Shown here: positions 7,256-14,940 of the stretch, piece by piece
How positions within the stretch are numbered: position 1 is the stretch's first letter
Layout of the letters: each line of letters opens with the position of its first letter
Assembly: GCA_910577075.1 (NCBI GenBank)
Contig: CAJTKV010000015.1
Location: forward strand, 13,049-39,754
Direction of reading: 5' to 3'
DNA length: 26,706 nt
DNA from: an uncultured Bacilli bacterium
GTDB lineage: Bacteria; Bacillota_I; Bacilli_A; RF39; UBA660
Notes under the pieces: generated by a model
What the model saw: only the letters and a program-made list of their open reading frames with translations
Databases searched by the model: none
What the model was told of the DNA's origin: nothing
Translations under genes and position numbers: made by a program

Positions 7256-7654
7256 ATGAGGGTTGTTATTTGTGGTAATGCGAATTTACAAGAAAAACTA
7301 GATTATTGGAAAAATTATTTTGAAAGACATGATTATGAAATAATGGATTATCCGAGAATCGTCAATGATACAAAAAAATTAGAATTATATCCAGCAATAC
7401 GGGAAGAGTTTTATGGCAATATTAAGCTATCTAAAGTTTTATTTATAATGAATGAAGATTATAAAGATATTACGGGATATATTGGATCAGAGACTTTTGC
7501 TGAATTGGCATATGGATTGGCTTTAAAATTAGTAGATAAGAAAGATATAGATTTAGTTTTATTAAAAATGCCAAGTGAAAAGGTGGCTTGTTATGAAGAT
7601 ATCAAGCTGTGGTTAGATTTAGGATGGATTCGACTATTTGAGGAGGAGATATAA
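7256..7654 (+). CDS. Nucleoside 2-deoxyribosyltransferase-like protein
   Basis: A 132-residue alpha/beta protein. MRVVICGNA is the first strand, the block FYGNIKLSKVLFIMNEDYKDITGYIGSETFAEL (split here only as description: KVLFIMNED, then GYIGSETFAELAYGLAL) matches the pattern in which nucleoside 2-deoxyribosyltransferase-fold proteins carry a D/N-rich loop followed by a helix with the catalytic Glu. Members exchange or hydrolyse the N-glycosidic bond of nucleosides or nucleotides. Which Glu is catalytic cannot be fixed without a structure, though the one in SETFAEL is the best candidate. It starts 10 bases after the NUDIX stop with AGGGATG as binding site, and its last base is shared with the next ATG (TAATG), so translation is coupled. 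Confidence 0.65.
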   Translation: MRVVICGNANLQEKLDYWKNYFERHDYEIMDYPRIVNDTKKLELYPAIREEFYGNIKLSKVLFIMNEDYKDITGYIGSETFAELAYGLALKLVDKKDIDLVLLKMPSEKVACYEDIKLWLDLGWIRLFEEEI

Positions 7655-8451
7655 TGCAATTAACATTCTTAGGAACAGGTACAGGAGGAACTTTAGATTT
7701 TTTTAATACCTGTTTTGTCATAAGTAATGACATAGGTCATTTTTTAGTAGATACTGGTGGAGGATGCGAAGTTAGAAGAAGATTAAAAATGGCGAATATC
7801 AATTTACAAGATATAAAAGACATCTTTATATCTCATAGTCATACGGATCATATATTAGGTCTTATTTGGATGTATAAAAAGATTGGCATTATGAAAATGC
7901 ATGATGAGATAAGTGGAAAGATTAATGTCTATTGCAATGATGTCGTTTATGAGGCTATTAAAGGAATATCAAAATATGTGTTACCAAAAAAATTAGTTAA
8001 TTTATTAGATGATGTAATTAACTATATTATTTTACGTGATGGAGATATGTATAATATTTGTGGTGTTGATTATACTTTCTTTGATATACATGCTAAGGAT
8101 ACCAAACAATTTGGTTTTAAATTTGTCCATAATGATAAGAATATTATGTTTTTAGGTGATGAGACTATAAAGAAAGAACTATATGGTATGGTATCAGAAG
8201 CGGATTTTGTAATGCATGAGGCTTTCTGCCTAGATTCGGAAGCTGATATTTTTCATCCTTATGAAAAGAATCATTCAACGGCCTTAAGTGCAGCTAAGAT
8301 AATGGAAGAGTTACATGTTAAGACGATACTTTTATATCATACAGAGGATAATTTAGGTGACAATAGAAAAGATGCTTATACTAAAGAAGCACAAAGTGTC
8401 TATAGTGGCAATGTGATAGTTCCCGATGAATTAGAAGTAATTGAGTTATAG
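7654..8451 (+). CDS. Metallo-beta-lactamase-fold hydrolase
   Basis: A 265-residue protein with the MBL signature: LTFLGTGTGG at the N-terminus, Asp33 in FLVDTGGG, and the zinc motif H61-S-H63-T-D65-H66. Further ligand candidates are Asp in MFLGDE (about 169) and the His in ILLYHTED (near 230). Overall it resembles the RNase Z / phosphodiesterase-like part of the family rather than glyoxalases, and NHSTALSAAKIMEE fits that group. It overlaps the preceding gene by one base and is followed by the HD gene after eight bases. Likely reaction is hydrolysis of a phosphodiester or related bond of a small molecule; whether RNA is a substrate is open, since it is shorter than classical RNase Z (about 300). 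Confidence 0.87.
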   Translation: MQLTFLGTGTGGTLDFFNTCFVISNDIGHFLVDTGGGCEVRRRLKMANINLQDIKDIFISHSHTDHILGLIWMYKKIGIMKMHDEISGKINVYCNDVVYEAIKGISKYVLPKKLVNLLDDVINYIILRDGDMYNICGVDYTFFDIHAKDTKQFGFKFVHNDKNIMFLGDETIKKELYGMVSEADFVMHEAFCLDSEADIFHPYEKNHSTALSAAKIMEELHVKTILLYHTEDNLGDNRKDAYTKEAQSVYSGNVIVPDELEVIEL

Positions 8452-8459
8452 GTGATAAA

Positions 8460-9146
8460 ATGATAGATAAATTGAGAGAAGAGGTTGCTAAGTTATTGAA
8501 TAAGGATAATACAGGTCATAGTATGGATCATGTGGACCGAGTAACAGATTTAGCTAAGAGATTTGCCATAAATGAGAAGGCCAATACAGATGAGGCGATA
8601 TTAATTTCGATGTTACATGATGTCGATGATTATAAATTGTTTGGCGATGAATATCAAGAAAACTTAATAAATGCCAAAAGTGTTATGAGTAAATTAGGTA
8701 TTGATGAGGATGCGCAAATGAGAGTATGTTCGCAATTAAAGTGCATAGGCTACAGCAAATCATTAAAGGGAATTAGGGCAAATACTCTAGAAGGCAAAAT
8801 TGTCAGTGATGCTGATATGTGTGACGCCTTAGGGGCAATAGGTATCTTAAGAGTATTTCAATATGGGTTAAAGATAGATCGTCCTTTTTTTAAAAGAGAT
8901 GTATTTCCCAAAACACAGGATTCTTATGAAAATCACTTAATATCTGCACCAAGTACAGTTAATTTTATATTTGAGGTTTTATTTAATTATCCCACCCTTA
9001 TGTTAACTGAGGCAGGGAAAAAAGAAGCCAAAGTGCGCATTAAAATTATAATAGATTTTTTAAAGAATTATTTCGAAGAAGAGAGAGCGTACGACTGGCT
9101 TGAATATTTAGATGAATACATGGGCAGTCATTCTTATCTAAGATAA
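8460..9146 (+). CDS. HD-domain phosphohydrolase
   Basis: A 228-residue protein with the metal-binding HD set: His24 in SMDHVDRV, His53-Asp54 in MLHDVDDYK, and the distal acidic motif VSDADMCDALGA (Asp117/Asp119). The family hydrolyses phosphomonoesters or phosphodiesters of nucleotides. The arrangement resembles uncharacterised stand-alone HD hydrolases such as the YedJ type, in which the distal motif reads DADRLDA; here Met replaces Arg. AGGTGA, overlapping the previous stop, precedes the ATG. It lies between the MBL and WYL genes, consistent with a joint task on nucleotide-like metabolites. No GTPase-linked domain is present, so a ppGpp role is unlikely. Confidence 0.88.
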   Translation: MIDKLREEVAKLLNKDNTGHSMDHVDRVTDLAKRFAINEKANTDEAILISMLHDVDDYKLFGDEYQENLINAKSVMSKLGIDEDAQMRVCSQLKCIGYSKSLKGIRANTLEGKIVSDADMCDALGAIGILRVFQYGLKIDRPFFKRDVFPKTQDSYENHLISAPSTVNFIFEVLFNYPTLMLTEAGKKEAKVRIKIIIDFLKNYFEEERAYDWLEYLDEYMGSHSYLR

Positions 9147-9187
9147 TAATATAGGTATTATTTTGAGCATATAAATGAGGTGAAGTA

Positions 9188-9805
9188 ATGGCTAAACTTT
9201 CTAATTTATTAGTAATGATTGAACTATTAAAAAATGGTAGAAAATATAGTTTAGATGAACTCTCGGAGAGACTTGAAGTTTCAAAGAGGACGGTGAGAGA
9301 ATATAAATTATTTTTAGAGGAAGTAGGCATTTATAACGACACTATTATGGGGCCCTATGGCGGCTATATCTTAAGGCAGGACGTCAATTTACCGAAAGTT
9401 AGTTTTGGAAAAAAAGATAGGGATATTTTAAAGAGTTTGGATTTAAGTGAAGAAGATATAAATAAGGTATCTGGTATTATTGATAAGATAGATATCAATG
9501 TTTTAGGTAGTGAAGCTGCTGATAAAAATTTAGTTGTCGATGCTTTGGTATTAGATACTTATAATAAGTTGAGTAAAGCTTTGAAGTATCACAAAAAGGT
9601 GTGTATTACTTATTATAATTTACAACATGGAGAGTCTGTTAGAACAATTTATCCTTTAGCTTTGTATAAATTTCAAAACGAATGGTGGGTGTCTTCCTAT
9701 TGGGAAGAGAAAGATGACATGCGCCAATTTCACTTAGTTAGGATAAGCAATGTAAGAATCTTAGATGAAGAATTTGATCCAAATGAAATTAATATAAAAT
9801 TTTAA
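9188..9805 (+). CDS. HTH-WYL domain transcriptional regulator
   Basis: A 205-residue regulator. Residues about 5-55 form a DeoR-like winged helix (YSLDELSERLEVSKRTVREYKLFL), and residues about 130-195 form a WYL ligand-binding domain, in which the signature is WWV (NEWWVSSYW) and the later basic patch is QFHLVRISNV. WYL domains bind nucleic acid fragments or nucleotides and regulate in response to them. It is shorter than the usual 300-residue type and lacks the C-terminal extension. It follows the HD gene after 41 bases with GAGGTGA as ribosome binding site, so it may control this operon; a terminator-like hairpin follows. Function as operon regulator is inference. Confidence 0.88.
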   Translation: MAKLSNLLVMIELLKNGRKYSLDELSERLEVSKRTVREYKLFLEEVGIYNDTIMGPYGGYILRQDVNLPKVSFGKKDRDILKSLDLSEEDINKVSGIIDKIDINVLGSEAADKNLVVDALVLDTYNKLSKALKYHKKVCITYYNLQHGESVRTIYPLALYKFQNEWWVSSYWEEKDDMRQFHLVRISNVRILDEEFDPNEINIKF

Positions 9806-9813
9806 TAGAGACC

Positions 9814-9842
9814 AAATACCGCCTACTTAGGTGGTATTTTTT
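9814..9842 (+). terminator. Hairpin with U-run after the WYL gene
   Basis: Stem 9814-9825 with 9828-9839 (one G-T pair near the middle) and a run of Ts through 9842. It ends only a few bases before the ribosome binding site of the next gene, so it could be a terminator or an attenuator. Confidence 0.75.
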
Positions 9843-9859
9843 ATATGGGAGGAAAAAAT

Positions 9860-10621
9860 ATGGAAGCAATTACAAGTGATTTTTTAGAAAGTAGTGTATA
9901 TAGAGTAATTTTTGAATATTTAAAATATACTAAAAATTTAGATCAAGTTTTAGGATTAGTAAATGATATATATGCATTACCTAATAGAAATCTATTAATT
10001 TATCAAATTATCTCTATTAAGAAGAATAGTTTGGATTTGTTTTGGGAGCGAAATAAGAGCGTGCTAAAAAGTCTAGAGGAATATGATTTAGATGTCTATA
10101 GAAGTTCATTTCTCTGTAAGTTAATTATGAATGATGATATTTTGAAAATTCTAAATCAATTGAGAGATAATATTTCTCTTTTAGATTTGTATTTGGAAAA
10201 TGCTAAAAGAATTGAATCATTAAAAGTGGAAAGAATAGTATTTGGAGATTTAAAGAAGTTAATGAAAGAGTTTCAACATTATTATTGTGAAGTTAAAAAG
10301 CAAAATGATAGAGAACTTAAAAGTATCCGAAAATGTTATACTGATGGAAGAGTGAGGCCCGTATTGACGGGGGAAGAAGCAAGATGTTTTAATTGGTGTC
10401 ATAATGGGTATAATTTTATTCCCTTTGATATATTTGATAATCAAGATTTTTCCTTTGTATTGACATGTGAAAATGAAGGAAATGGACGACAACGAAGAAC
10501 GATTGAAATTGAAAATTTTGCTTTTGATGCAAGCAAATTGCCAACAGAGGATGAGATAAGTAGTTATAAGTTACCAAAAGAATTAGTAAGGAAAAATGAC
10601 AGTTTAGTAGAAATAGATTAG
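9860..10621 (+). CDS. Unrecognised protein, 253 residues
   Basis: I do not recognise this protein. The start at 9860 follows GGGAGG at 9847-9852; an in-frame ATG at 9845 overlaps that site and is less likely. Residues 1-130 are helical and Leu/Ile-rich. After a basic helical stretch (about 135-165, KKQNDRELKSIRKCYT), residues 165-253 include a compact segment with RCFNWCHNGYNFIPFDIFDNQ and FVLTCENEGNGRQRRTIEIENF, probably a beta-rich domain. Three Cys (in RCF, WCH and LTC) could bind a metal, but the spacing matches no motif I know. There is no membrane segment. A hairpin lies directly upstream, so its expression may depend on read-through or on a promoter within the WYL gene. Confidence 0.75.
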   Translation: MEAITSDFLESSVYRVIFEYLKYTKNLDQVLGLVNDIYALPNRNLLIYQIISIKKNSLDLFWERNKSVLKSLEEYDLDVYRSSFLCKLIMNDDILKILNQLRDNISLLDLYLENAKRIESLKVERIVFGDLKKLMKEFQHYYCEVKKQNDRELKSIRKCYTDGRVRPVLTGEEARCFNWCHNGYNFIPFDIFDNQDFSFVLTCENEGNGRQRRTIEIENFAFDASKLPTEDEISSYKLPKELVRKNDSLVEID

Positions 10622-10630
10622 ATATTTTAG

Positions 10631-10636
10631 TATAAT
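10631..10636 (+). promoter_or_regulatory. -10 element of the IMPase-family gene
   Basis: TATAAT lies 18 bases before the start codon at 10654, and AGGTGA (10643-10648) follows. No clear -35 is seen. Confidence 0.4.
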
Positions 10637-10653
10637 AACTATAGGTGATTGAT

Positions 10654-11442
10654 ATGTATCAAGAATATTTAGAATTTGCTAAAGAGATAGCAAATAAAGC
10701 CAAGGAAATAATGCTTAAATATTTTAATGAAGATAATAAGAGTAGTTATAAAGAAGATAAAACTATTGTAACGATAGCTGATAAAGAGATAAATGATTAT
10801 TTAATAAAGAGAGTTAAGAACATTTATCCTGAGCATTCTGTCGATGGTGAAGAAGAACAATTTGGAAATAGTAAAATGGTATGGGTATGCGATCCTATTG
10901 ATGGGACAGCAATGTATGCAAGGGGTATACCTGTTTCTGTTTTTTCTCTCGCCTTAGTTAACGATGGAGAACCAATCTTAGGTGTTGTCATGGATCCTTT
11001 TAGTGATTCATTATATTCCGCAATTATAGGTGAAGGTGCCTATTTAAATGGAGAAGAGATTCATGTAAGCAATATAGATTTGGACGATAAAAGAAGTGTT
11101 GCGCATTTTGATATGGCTCCATGGGCCGAATATAACATATATGATGCCATTAAAGAGTTAGGAAAAAAAACTTATTTTGTGGGAATTGGCAGTGTTATTC
11201 GTGCTTCAATGTGTGTAGCAACAGGAGACTTTAACTTAGTAATTTTCCCATTAATTGCCCATAAAAATGTCGATATAGCAGCTGTTAAGGTAATAGTAGA
11301 AGAAGCGGGAGGAAAAGTAACGGATCTTTTTGGTGATGAACAAAGGTATGATAGAGATATTAATGGAGCTATTGTAAGTAATGGTGTTGTTCATGAAGAA
11401 GCAATTAATGCCATTAAGAAAAGTTTAATAAATCTAAAATAA
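10654..11442 (+). CDS. Inositol monophosphatase family phosphatase
   Basis: A 262-residue metal-dependent phosphatase. It has the family motifs in order: VDGEEE (metal Glu66/67), D80-P-I-D83-G-T (metal site), and a C-terminal VDIAAVKVIVEEAGG in which Asp207 corresponds to the usual WDxAA aspartate. Related enzymes remove phosphate from inositol phosphate, histidinol phosphate, 3'-phosphoadenosine phosphate or fructose bisphosphate; the motifs alone do not separate these. Length is typical. The ATG at 10654 is preferred because AGGTGA stands correctly before it, whereas the in-frame GTG at 10645 lies inside that site. The gene has its own -10 element and a bidirectional terminator downstream. 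Confidence 0.92.
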   Translation: MYQEYLEFAKEIANKAKEIMLKYFNEDNKSSYKEDKTIVTIADKEINDYLIKRVKNIYPEHSVDGEEEQFGNSKMVWVCDPIDGTAMYARGIPVSVFSLALVNDGEPILGVVMDPFSDSLYSAIIGEGAYLNGEEIHVSNIDLDDKRSVAHFDMAPWAEYNIYDAIKELGKKTYFVGIGSVIRASMCVATGDFNLVIFPLIAHKNVDIAAVKVIVEEAGGKVTDLFGDEQRYDRDINGAIVSNGVVHEEAINAIKKSLINLK

Positions 11443-11479
11443 AAAAGAGGATAATTATTAAATTAAAATATCCTCTTTT
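11443..11479. terminator. Bidirectional terminator between IMPase and third NUDIX gene
   Basis: An 11-bp perfect stem (11443-11453 with 11469-11479; AAAAGAGGATA and its complement) with a 15-base AT loop. The arms end in A/T tracts, and it serves both convergent genes. Confidence 0.75.
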
Positions 11480-12044
11480 ATTTGTTCTTTAAAATATAGC
11501 TTAATAATACTCCTATGGAACGATCTTCGTGAATTTGTCCTGTTTGACATAATTCAATTACTTCATCGAAACTCTTCCATACATAGCCATTGATAATTTC
11601 GTCTTCTTCTAGTTGTGGGCCATTTTCATCTATCTTAAAATCTTTGATTTCATAATAGTAAAGATCCCATATGACACTGGCACCATCTTTAGATATTTTT
11701 ATAAGTTTGGGATTGTTAATGTCAATGCCAACTTCTTCAAGTACCTCTTTAAAAACCGTTTTATTAGCAGCTTCATCGACGGTGTTATCCTTTAATGCTT
11801 GACGGAATTCTTCAAGGGTATCGAAAACTTTACCTCCTGGAAGACGATAATCCCATGTACTAAGTTCATAACGGAATTCACGTGATAATAATATTCTATT
11901 TTCGTCATTTACAATTAGAGCACGAATTCCTGGAGGGCGTCTTACGACTTTTCTTTTTATATGTTTAATCTTACCTTCAATATCAATATCTTCTTCAATT
12001 TCGAGATATTCAAAGAAACCATTATCAAAAAGACATTTTTCCAT
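11478..12044 (-). CDS. NUDIX hydrolase with an insertion in the box, ADP-ribose pyrophosphatase-like
   Basis: A 188-residue NUDIX enzyme. The body is typical of nucleoside-diphosphate-sugar pyrophosphatases: RPPGIRALIVNDENRILLSREFR, then DYRLPGGKV, and VFKEVLEEVGI as the metal-binding helix. Between PGGKV and the helix there is an insertion (about FDTLEEFRQALKDNTVDEAANK), so the box is longer than consensus, and Arg of REUxEE is Lys. YVWKSFDEVIEL is a usual NUDIX ending. The ATG at 12044 has GAAGTGA before it; the in-frame GTG at 12053 is less likely. It is a lone gene on the minus strand, convergent with the IMPase gene. ADP-ribose or another nucleotide sugar is the probable class of substrate. 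Confidence 0.86.
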   Translation of the reverse strand: MEKCLFDNGFFEYLEIEEDIDIEGKIKHIKRKVVRRPPGIRALIVNDENRILLSREFRYELSTWDYRLPGGKVFDTLEEFRQALKDNTVDEAANKTVFKEVLEEVGIDINNPKLIKISKDGASVIWDLYYYEIKDFKIDENGPQLEEDEIINGYVWKSFDEVIELCQTGQIHEDRSIGVLLSYILKNK

Positions 12045-12067
12045 ATTAATCACTTCTTTTCAATATT

Positions 12068-12076
12068 ACTATATCA
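12068..12076 (-). promoter_or_regulatory. Extended -10 promoter of the third NUDIX gene
   Basis: On the minus strand TGATATAGT fits an extended -10 element, 23 bases upstream of the ATG at 12044. The -35 region is weak. Confidence 0.4.
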
Positions 12077-12130
12077 TGAAAAAACAAATAATAAAATGGT
12101 ATTTGTCTATAAAATATGATTCATTTATAG

Positions 12131-12136
12131 TATAAT
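12131..12136 (+). promoter_or_regulatory. -10 element of the aldehyde dehydrogenase gene
   Basis: TATAAT overlaps an in-frame ATG at 12135, which rules that ATG out as the start and supports 12156. No good -35 is evident. Confidence 0.5.
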
Positions 12137-12155
12137 GATATTTAGGAGGATGCTT

Positions 12156-13532
12156 ATGGAATTGATATCAAAGAATGCAGCAAAGCAAAGCGAAATATTA
12201 GGAAGTATTGAAGAGACAAGTGGAGAGCAAATAGAGGAAATAGTAAAAATAGCGCATGAGGCTTATGAGGATTGGTCTTTAAAAGATATTAGTGAAAGGG
12301 TTAATATATTAAGGCATGTTTATGATGTATTAAAAGATAACAGTGCAAGTATTGCTGAACTTATAACTAAAGAGATGGGCAAGCCAATAACTCTAGCGGA
12401 AAATGAGGTAAGAGATACTTTAAAAAATATTTTGTGGAATTTAGATAATGCAGAAGAGGTTTTAACTCCAGAGATAACTTATGAAGATGATGAACAAATG
12501 CAAAAGGTTGTCTATGCACCAAGAGGTGTATCTGTCGTTATTTCACCTTTTAATTTTCCATTTTCATTAAGTTGCGCAATTGGATTTCAAAATATGATTG
12601 TGGGAAATACGGTAATTAATAAGCCAGACCCCAATTTGCCATTGTTAACAGAATTGCTAGATAAGTTATTTAGATCGACGGATTTACCTAAAGGTGTGCA
12701 ACAGTTTGTCTATGGCGATCGCGAAGTGGGTGAGAGTTTAGTAAATAAAGATATCAATATGATATGCTTTACGGGTAATACAAAGACAGGTGAACATTTA
12801 TATAAAGTGGCTGCAGAGAAAATGATTCCAATCTTGATGGAATTAGGTGGATCAGCTCCCGGTATAGTATGTGAAGATGCCGATGTAGATAAAGTGATTA
12901 AGGGCATGTATGCCAAGAAATTTTCGACGATGGGTCAGTTATGTCATGCACTTAAGAGATTAATTGTACATGAAAGTTTATTTGATAAGATTGTAGATTC
13001 TTTAAAAGAAATTGCTACTTCGCAGGTAATAGGAAATCCAATGGATCGCGATACAACGATGGGACCATTAGTAAATGAAACGCAATTAAATAAACTTGTG
13101 GAGCAACTTGAAGATGCGAAAGCGAAGGGCGCTAAGATTATCTGTGGAGGAAACAAACCTATTGAAGGTGAGAATTATTTTGAACCAACTATTGTGATAA
13201 ATGTAACTAGAGATATGCGCATATGGAATGAGGAAGTCTTTGGACCAATTTTACCAATTGTCAGTTTTAAAGATGAAGAGGAAGCTATAAAGTTAGCCAA
13301 TGATACAATTTATGGATTAGGAAGCTATATCTATACGACAGATGCTAGTCGATTTGAAAGAATAAGTAGGCGTATAAATTCAGGAATGGTAGGATTTAAT
13401 AATGTTGCTTATTCGGCACCATATAATCCCTTTGGGGGGACAAAGAGATCAGGTATTGGTAGAACTAGAGGAAAATGGGGACTTATGTACCTATGTGATA
13501 TAAAGACCATTTCATATGATAAGAAAATTTAG
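12156..13532 (+). CDS. NAD(P)-dependent aldehyde dehydrogenase, succinate-semialdehyde/lactaldehyde type
   Basis: A 458-residue aldehyde dehydrogenase. The active-site set is complete: Asn133 in SPFNFPF, the general base Glu229 in MELGGSAP, the nucleophile Cys263 in GQLC, and NEEVFGPILPI and NPFGGTKRSGIG near the C-terminus. It is most like short ALDHs of the GabD / lactaldehyde dehydrogenase class; the preference for NAD or NADP and the aldehyde cannot be read from the motifs. AGGAGG at 12144-12149 lies six bases before the ATG, which fixes the start. It is followed after eight bases by a broken phosphotransferase gene that probably belongs to the same operon. It is cytoplasmic. Confidence 0.93.
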   Translation: MELISKNAAKQSEILGSIEETSGEQIEEIVKIAHEAYEDWSLKDISERVNILRHVYDVLKDNSASIAELITKEMGKPITLAENEVRDTLKNILWNLDNAEEVLTPEITYEDDEQMQKVVYAPRGVSVVISPFNFPFSLSCAIGFQNMIVGNTVINKPDPNLPLLTELLDKLFRSTDLPKGVQQFVYGDREVGESLVNKDINMICFTGNTKTGEHLYKVAAEKMIPILMELGGSAPGIVCEDADVDKVIKGMYAKKFSTMGQLCHALKRLIVHESLFDKIVDSLKEIATSQVIGNPMDRDTTMGPLVNETQLNKLVEQLEDAKAKGAKIICGGNKPIEGENYFEPTIVINVTRDMRIWNEEVFGPILPIVSFKDEEEAIKLANDTIYGLGSYIYTTDASRFERISRRINSGMVGFNNVAYSAPYNPFGGTKRSGIGRTRGKWGLMYLCDIKTISYDKKI

Positions 13533-13540
13533 GTGAGAAG

Positions 13541-14632
13541 ATGGATAAGAGAGATATAAATAAGAGAATTGGCAATAGAGATAATTCCTTTTATTGGCAG
13601 ACAGATAGATTAATTAGCGTAGAAGAGGCGGCAGATATTTGGAGTGATCGCCATTTTAACATTACTAACGAATTTTTGCTTGATAGCATAAGAAAAAATT
13701 TCCCCGAAATAGAACTTGATTATATAAAACCATTTGATGAACATGCCCAAACGAGTTTGGGAAATGTCAATTCTATTCGCATAGGAGTATTAAAAAATGG
13801 CGAAGAGGTTGTTATTAGATGTCATCCTAGAGGAATAAAGAATGAGTACTTTTATGCTGAAAGTGAAGCTTCTAAGTTGGCTTTAGAACACAACTTGCCA
13901 GCTTATAAAACTTTAGGAATACATGATTTAGAAAATGAAGATGATGTAAGTTATCAAATTATCGAAAAATTGTCAGGAGATACGGTACAGTTTTATTAAA
14001 AAGAGCATGAATTAGAAGAGGATAAATTAGTCTTTCAGATGGGCGTTACAATGGCTAATTTGCATAAGATAAAAGTTACTGGCTTTGGATCATTCATAAA
14101 TGACGAAGCAAAAAATGGCAAATTAGTTGGAAGATTTAATAATTTAAGTGATTCCGTAAATGCTGGCTTAGCAGAAAATTTAGAGAGACTTATTAATAAT
14201 AATGTCTTGAAGGAGAATACAGCCGATAAGATGAGAAAATTATTTTATAACAATCCTCTATTAAATATAACTGATGCTGTTTTAGTTCACAATGATTTTG
14301 CCGATTGGAATTTGCTAACGGATGGCAATGCTATAACGGGAATAATTGATTGGGATGAATGTGTTGGTGGTTATGCGGTTGAAGAAATAGCTTGTTGGTC
14401 GACTTTTTTTGAACCAGAGAGATTAAATAAATTCTTGGAAGGATATTTTAGTGTTACAGATAAACCAGAAAATTTTGAGGAGATGTTTGAACTCCTTCGC
14501 TTGCGATACACCATTTCCAAGATAGCTTTAAGAACTAAGAGATATACTTATGAAAAGACAGATTTTTTAAAGGGTATGATTGAAAAGGGAACTAAGCATT
14601 TGGAAGCATCAATAAAATATTTTAATCTATAA
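13541..14632 (+). pseudogene. APH/choline-kinase-like phosphotransferase, broken by an in-frame stop
   Basis: Two open stretches in the same frame (13541-13996 and 14000-14632) are separated only by TAA at 13997-13999. Together they read as one protein-kinase-like phosphotransferase of about 363 codons. The first half ends near IIEKLSGDTVQFY, where members of this family continue without a gap; after the stop come KEHELEEDKLVFQMG, GFGSF, and the catalytic HNDFADWN (His250, Asp252, Asn257) with GIIDWDE (Asp270). The Arg in VVIRCHP sits where the nucleotide-binding Lys is usual. AGGTGA precedes the ATG. No binding site supports restart at the ATG at 14039. Either a nonsense mutation, a sequencing error or read-through explains it; a pseudogene is the plainest reading. 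The original substrate is unknown, and an antibiotic role should not be assumed. Confidence 0.75.
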
Positions 14633-14660
14633 GATACTTAATATTTTGAGTATCTTTTTT
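14631..14660 (+). terminator. Terminator after the phosphotransferase gene
   Basis: Stem 14631-14641 with 14646-14656 (one G-T pair), four-base loop, followed by a run of Ts to 14660. Confidence 0.7.
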
Positions 14661-14664
14661 AGTG

Positions 14665-14673
14665 TGTTATAAT
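14665..14673 (+). promoter_or_regulatory. Extended -10 promoter of the small ORF
   Basis: TGTTATAAT is a perfect extended -10 element, placed directly after a terminator and 26 bases before the ATG at 14700. Confidence 0.55.
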
Positions 14674-14699
14674 AGGTAGCAATATTAAAGAGGGGTATT

Positions 14700-14846
14700 A
14701 TGTTAAAAGATTGTATTACCGATAGTACTAAAATGATGGAAATAAGAGTTGATAGTTTACCTGATTTGAATGATGAAAATTATGATTACTATGAAACGAT
14801 AGTCGGGAATAAAACCAAAGAGCGAAAACAGGATATAGCTAGTTAA
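14700..14846 (+). CDS. Small ORF, 48 residues, unknown
   Basis: A 48-residue reading frame, starting MLKDCITDSTKMMEIRVDSL and ending in a Lys-rich KTKERKQDIAS. It has its own extended -10 promoter and a GAGGGG ribosome binding site seven bases before the ATG, which is more than a chance frame would usually have. There is no membrane segment or signal peptide; the middle is acidic and Tyr-rich (NDENYDYYE). It may be a real small protein or the remnant 5' end of a lost longer gene. No terminator follows, and it lies between the broken phosphotransferase gene and the nucleotidyltransferase gene in a 308-base stretch that otherwise holds only promoters and a terminator. Confidence 0.45.
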   Translation: MLKDCITDSTKMMEIRVDSLPDLNDENYDYYETIVGNKTKERKQDIAS

Positions 14847-14886
14847 TTCTTGTAAAGTATTTTTATAAATATAGTAAATTAATTTT

Positions 14887-14919
14887 TCTTATCGTATAAT
14901 AAAATAAATTATGATAAGA
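14887..14919. promoter_or_regulatory. Inverted repeat around the -10 of the nucleotidyltransferase gene
   Basis: TCTTATC (14887-14893) and GATAAGA (14913-14919) form a perfect 7-bp inverted repeat with a 19-base spacer that contains TATAAT (14895-14900). The placement over the -10 and start site would suit a repressor operator. This is inferred from symmetry alone. Confidence 0.4.
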
Positions 14920-14940
14920 GATTAGAAATGGAGAAAATCT

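Noticed and set aside
9145..9162. AT-only hairpin between HD and WYL genes as a terminator
   Set aside because: Seven AT pairs only and a tail of four Ts; too weak to separate the WYL gene from its operon.
14039..14632. Independent phosphotransferase gene starting at the ATG at 14039
   Set aside because: No ribosome binding site, and the preceding bases continue the same frame and family sequence across a single TAA.
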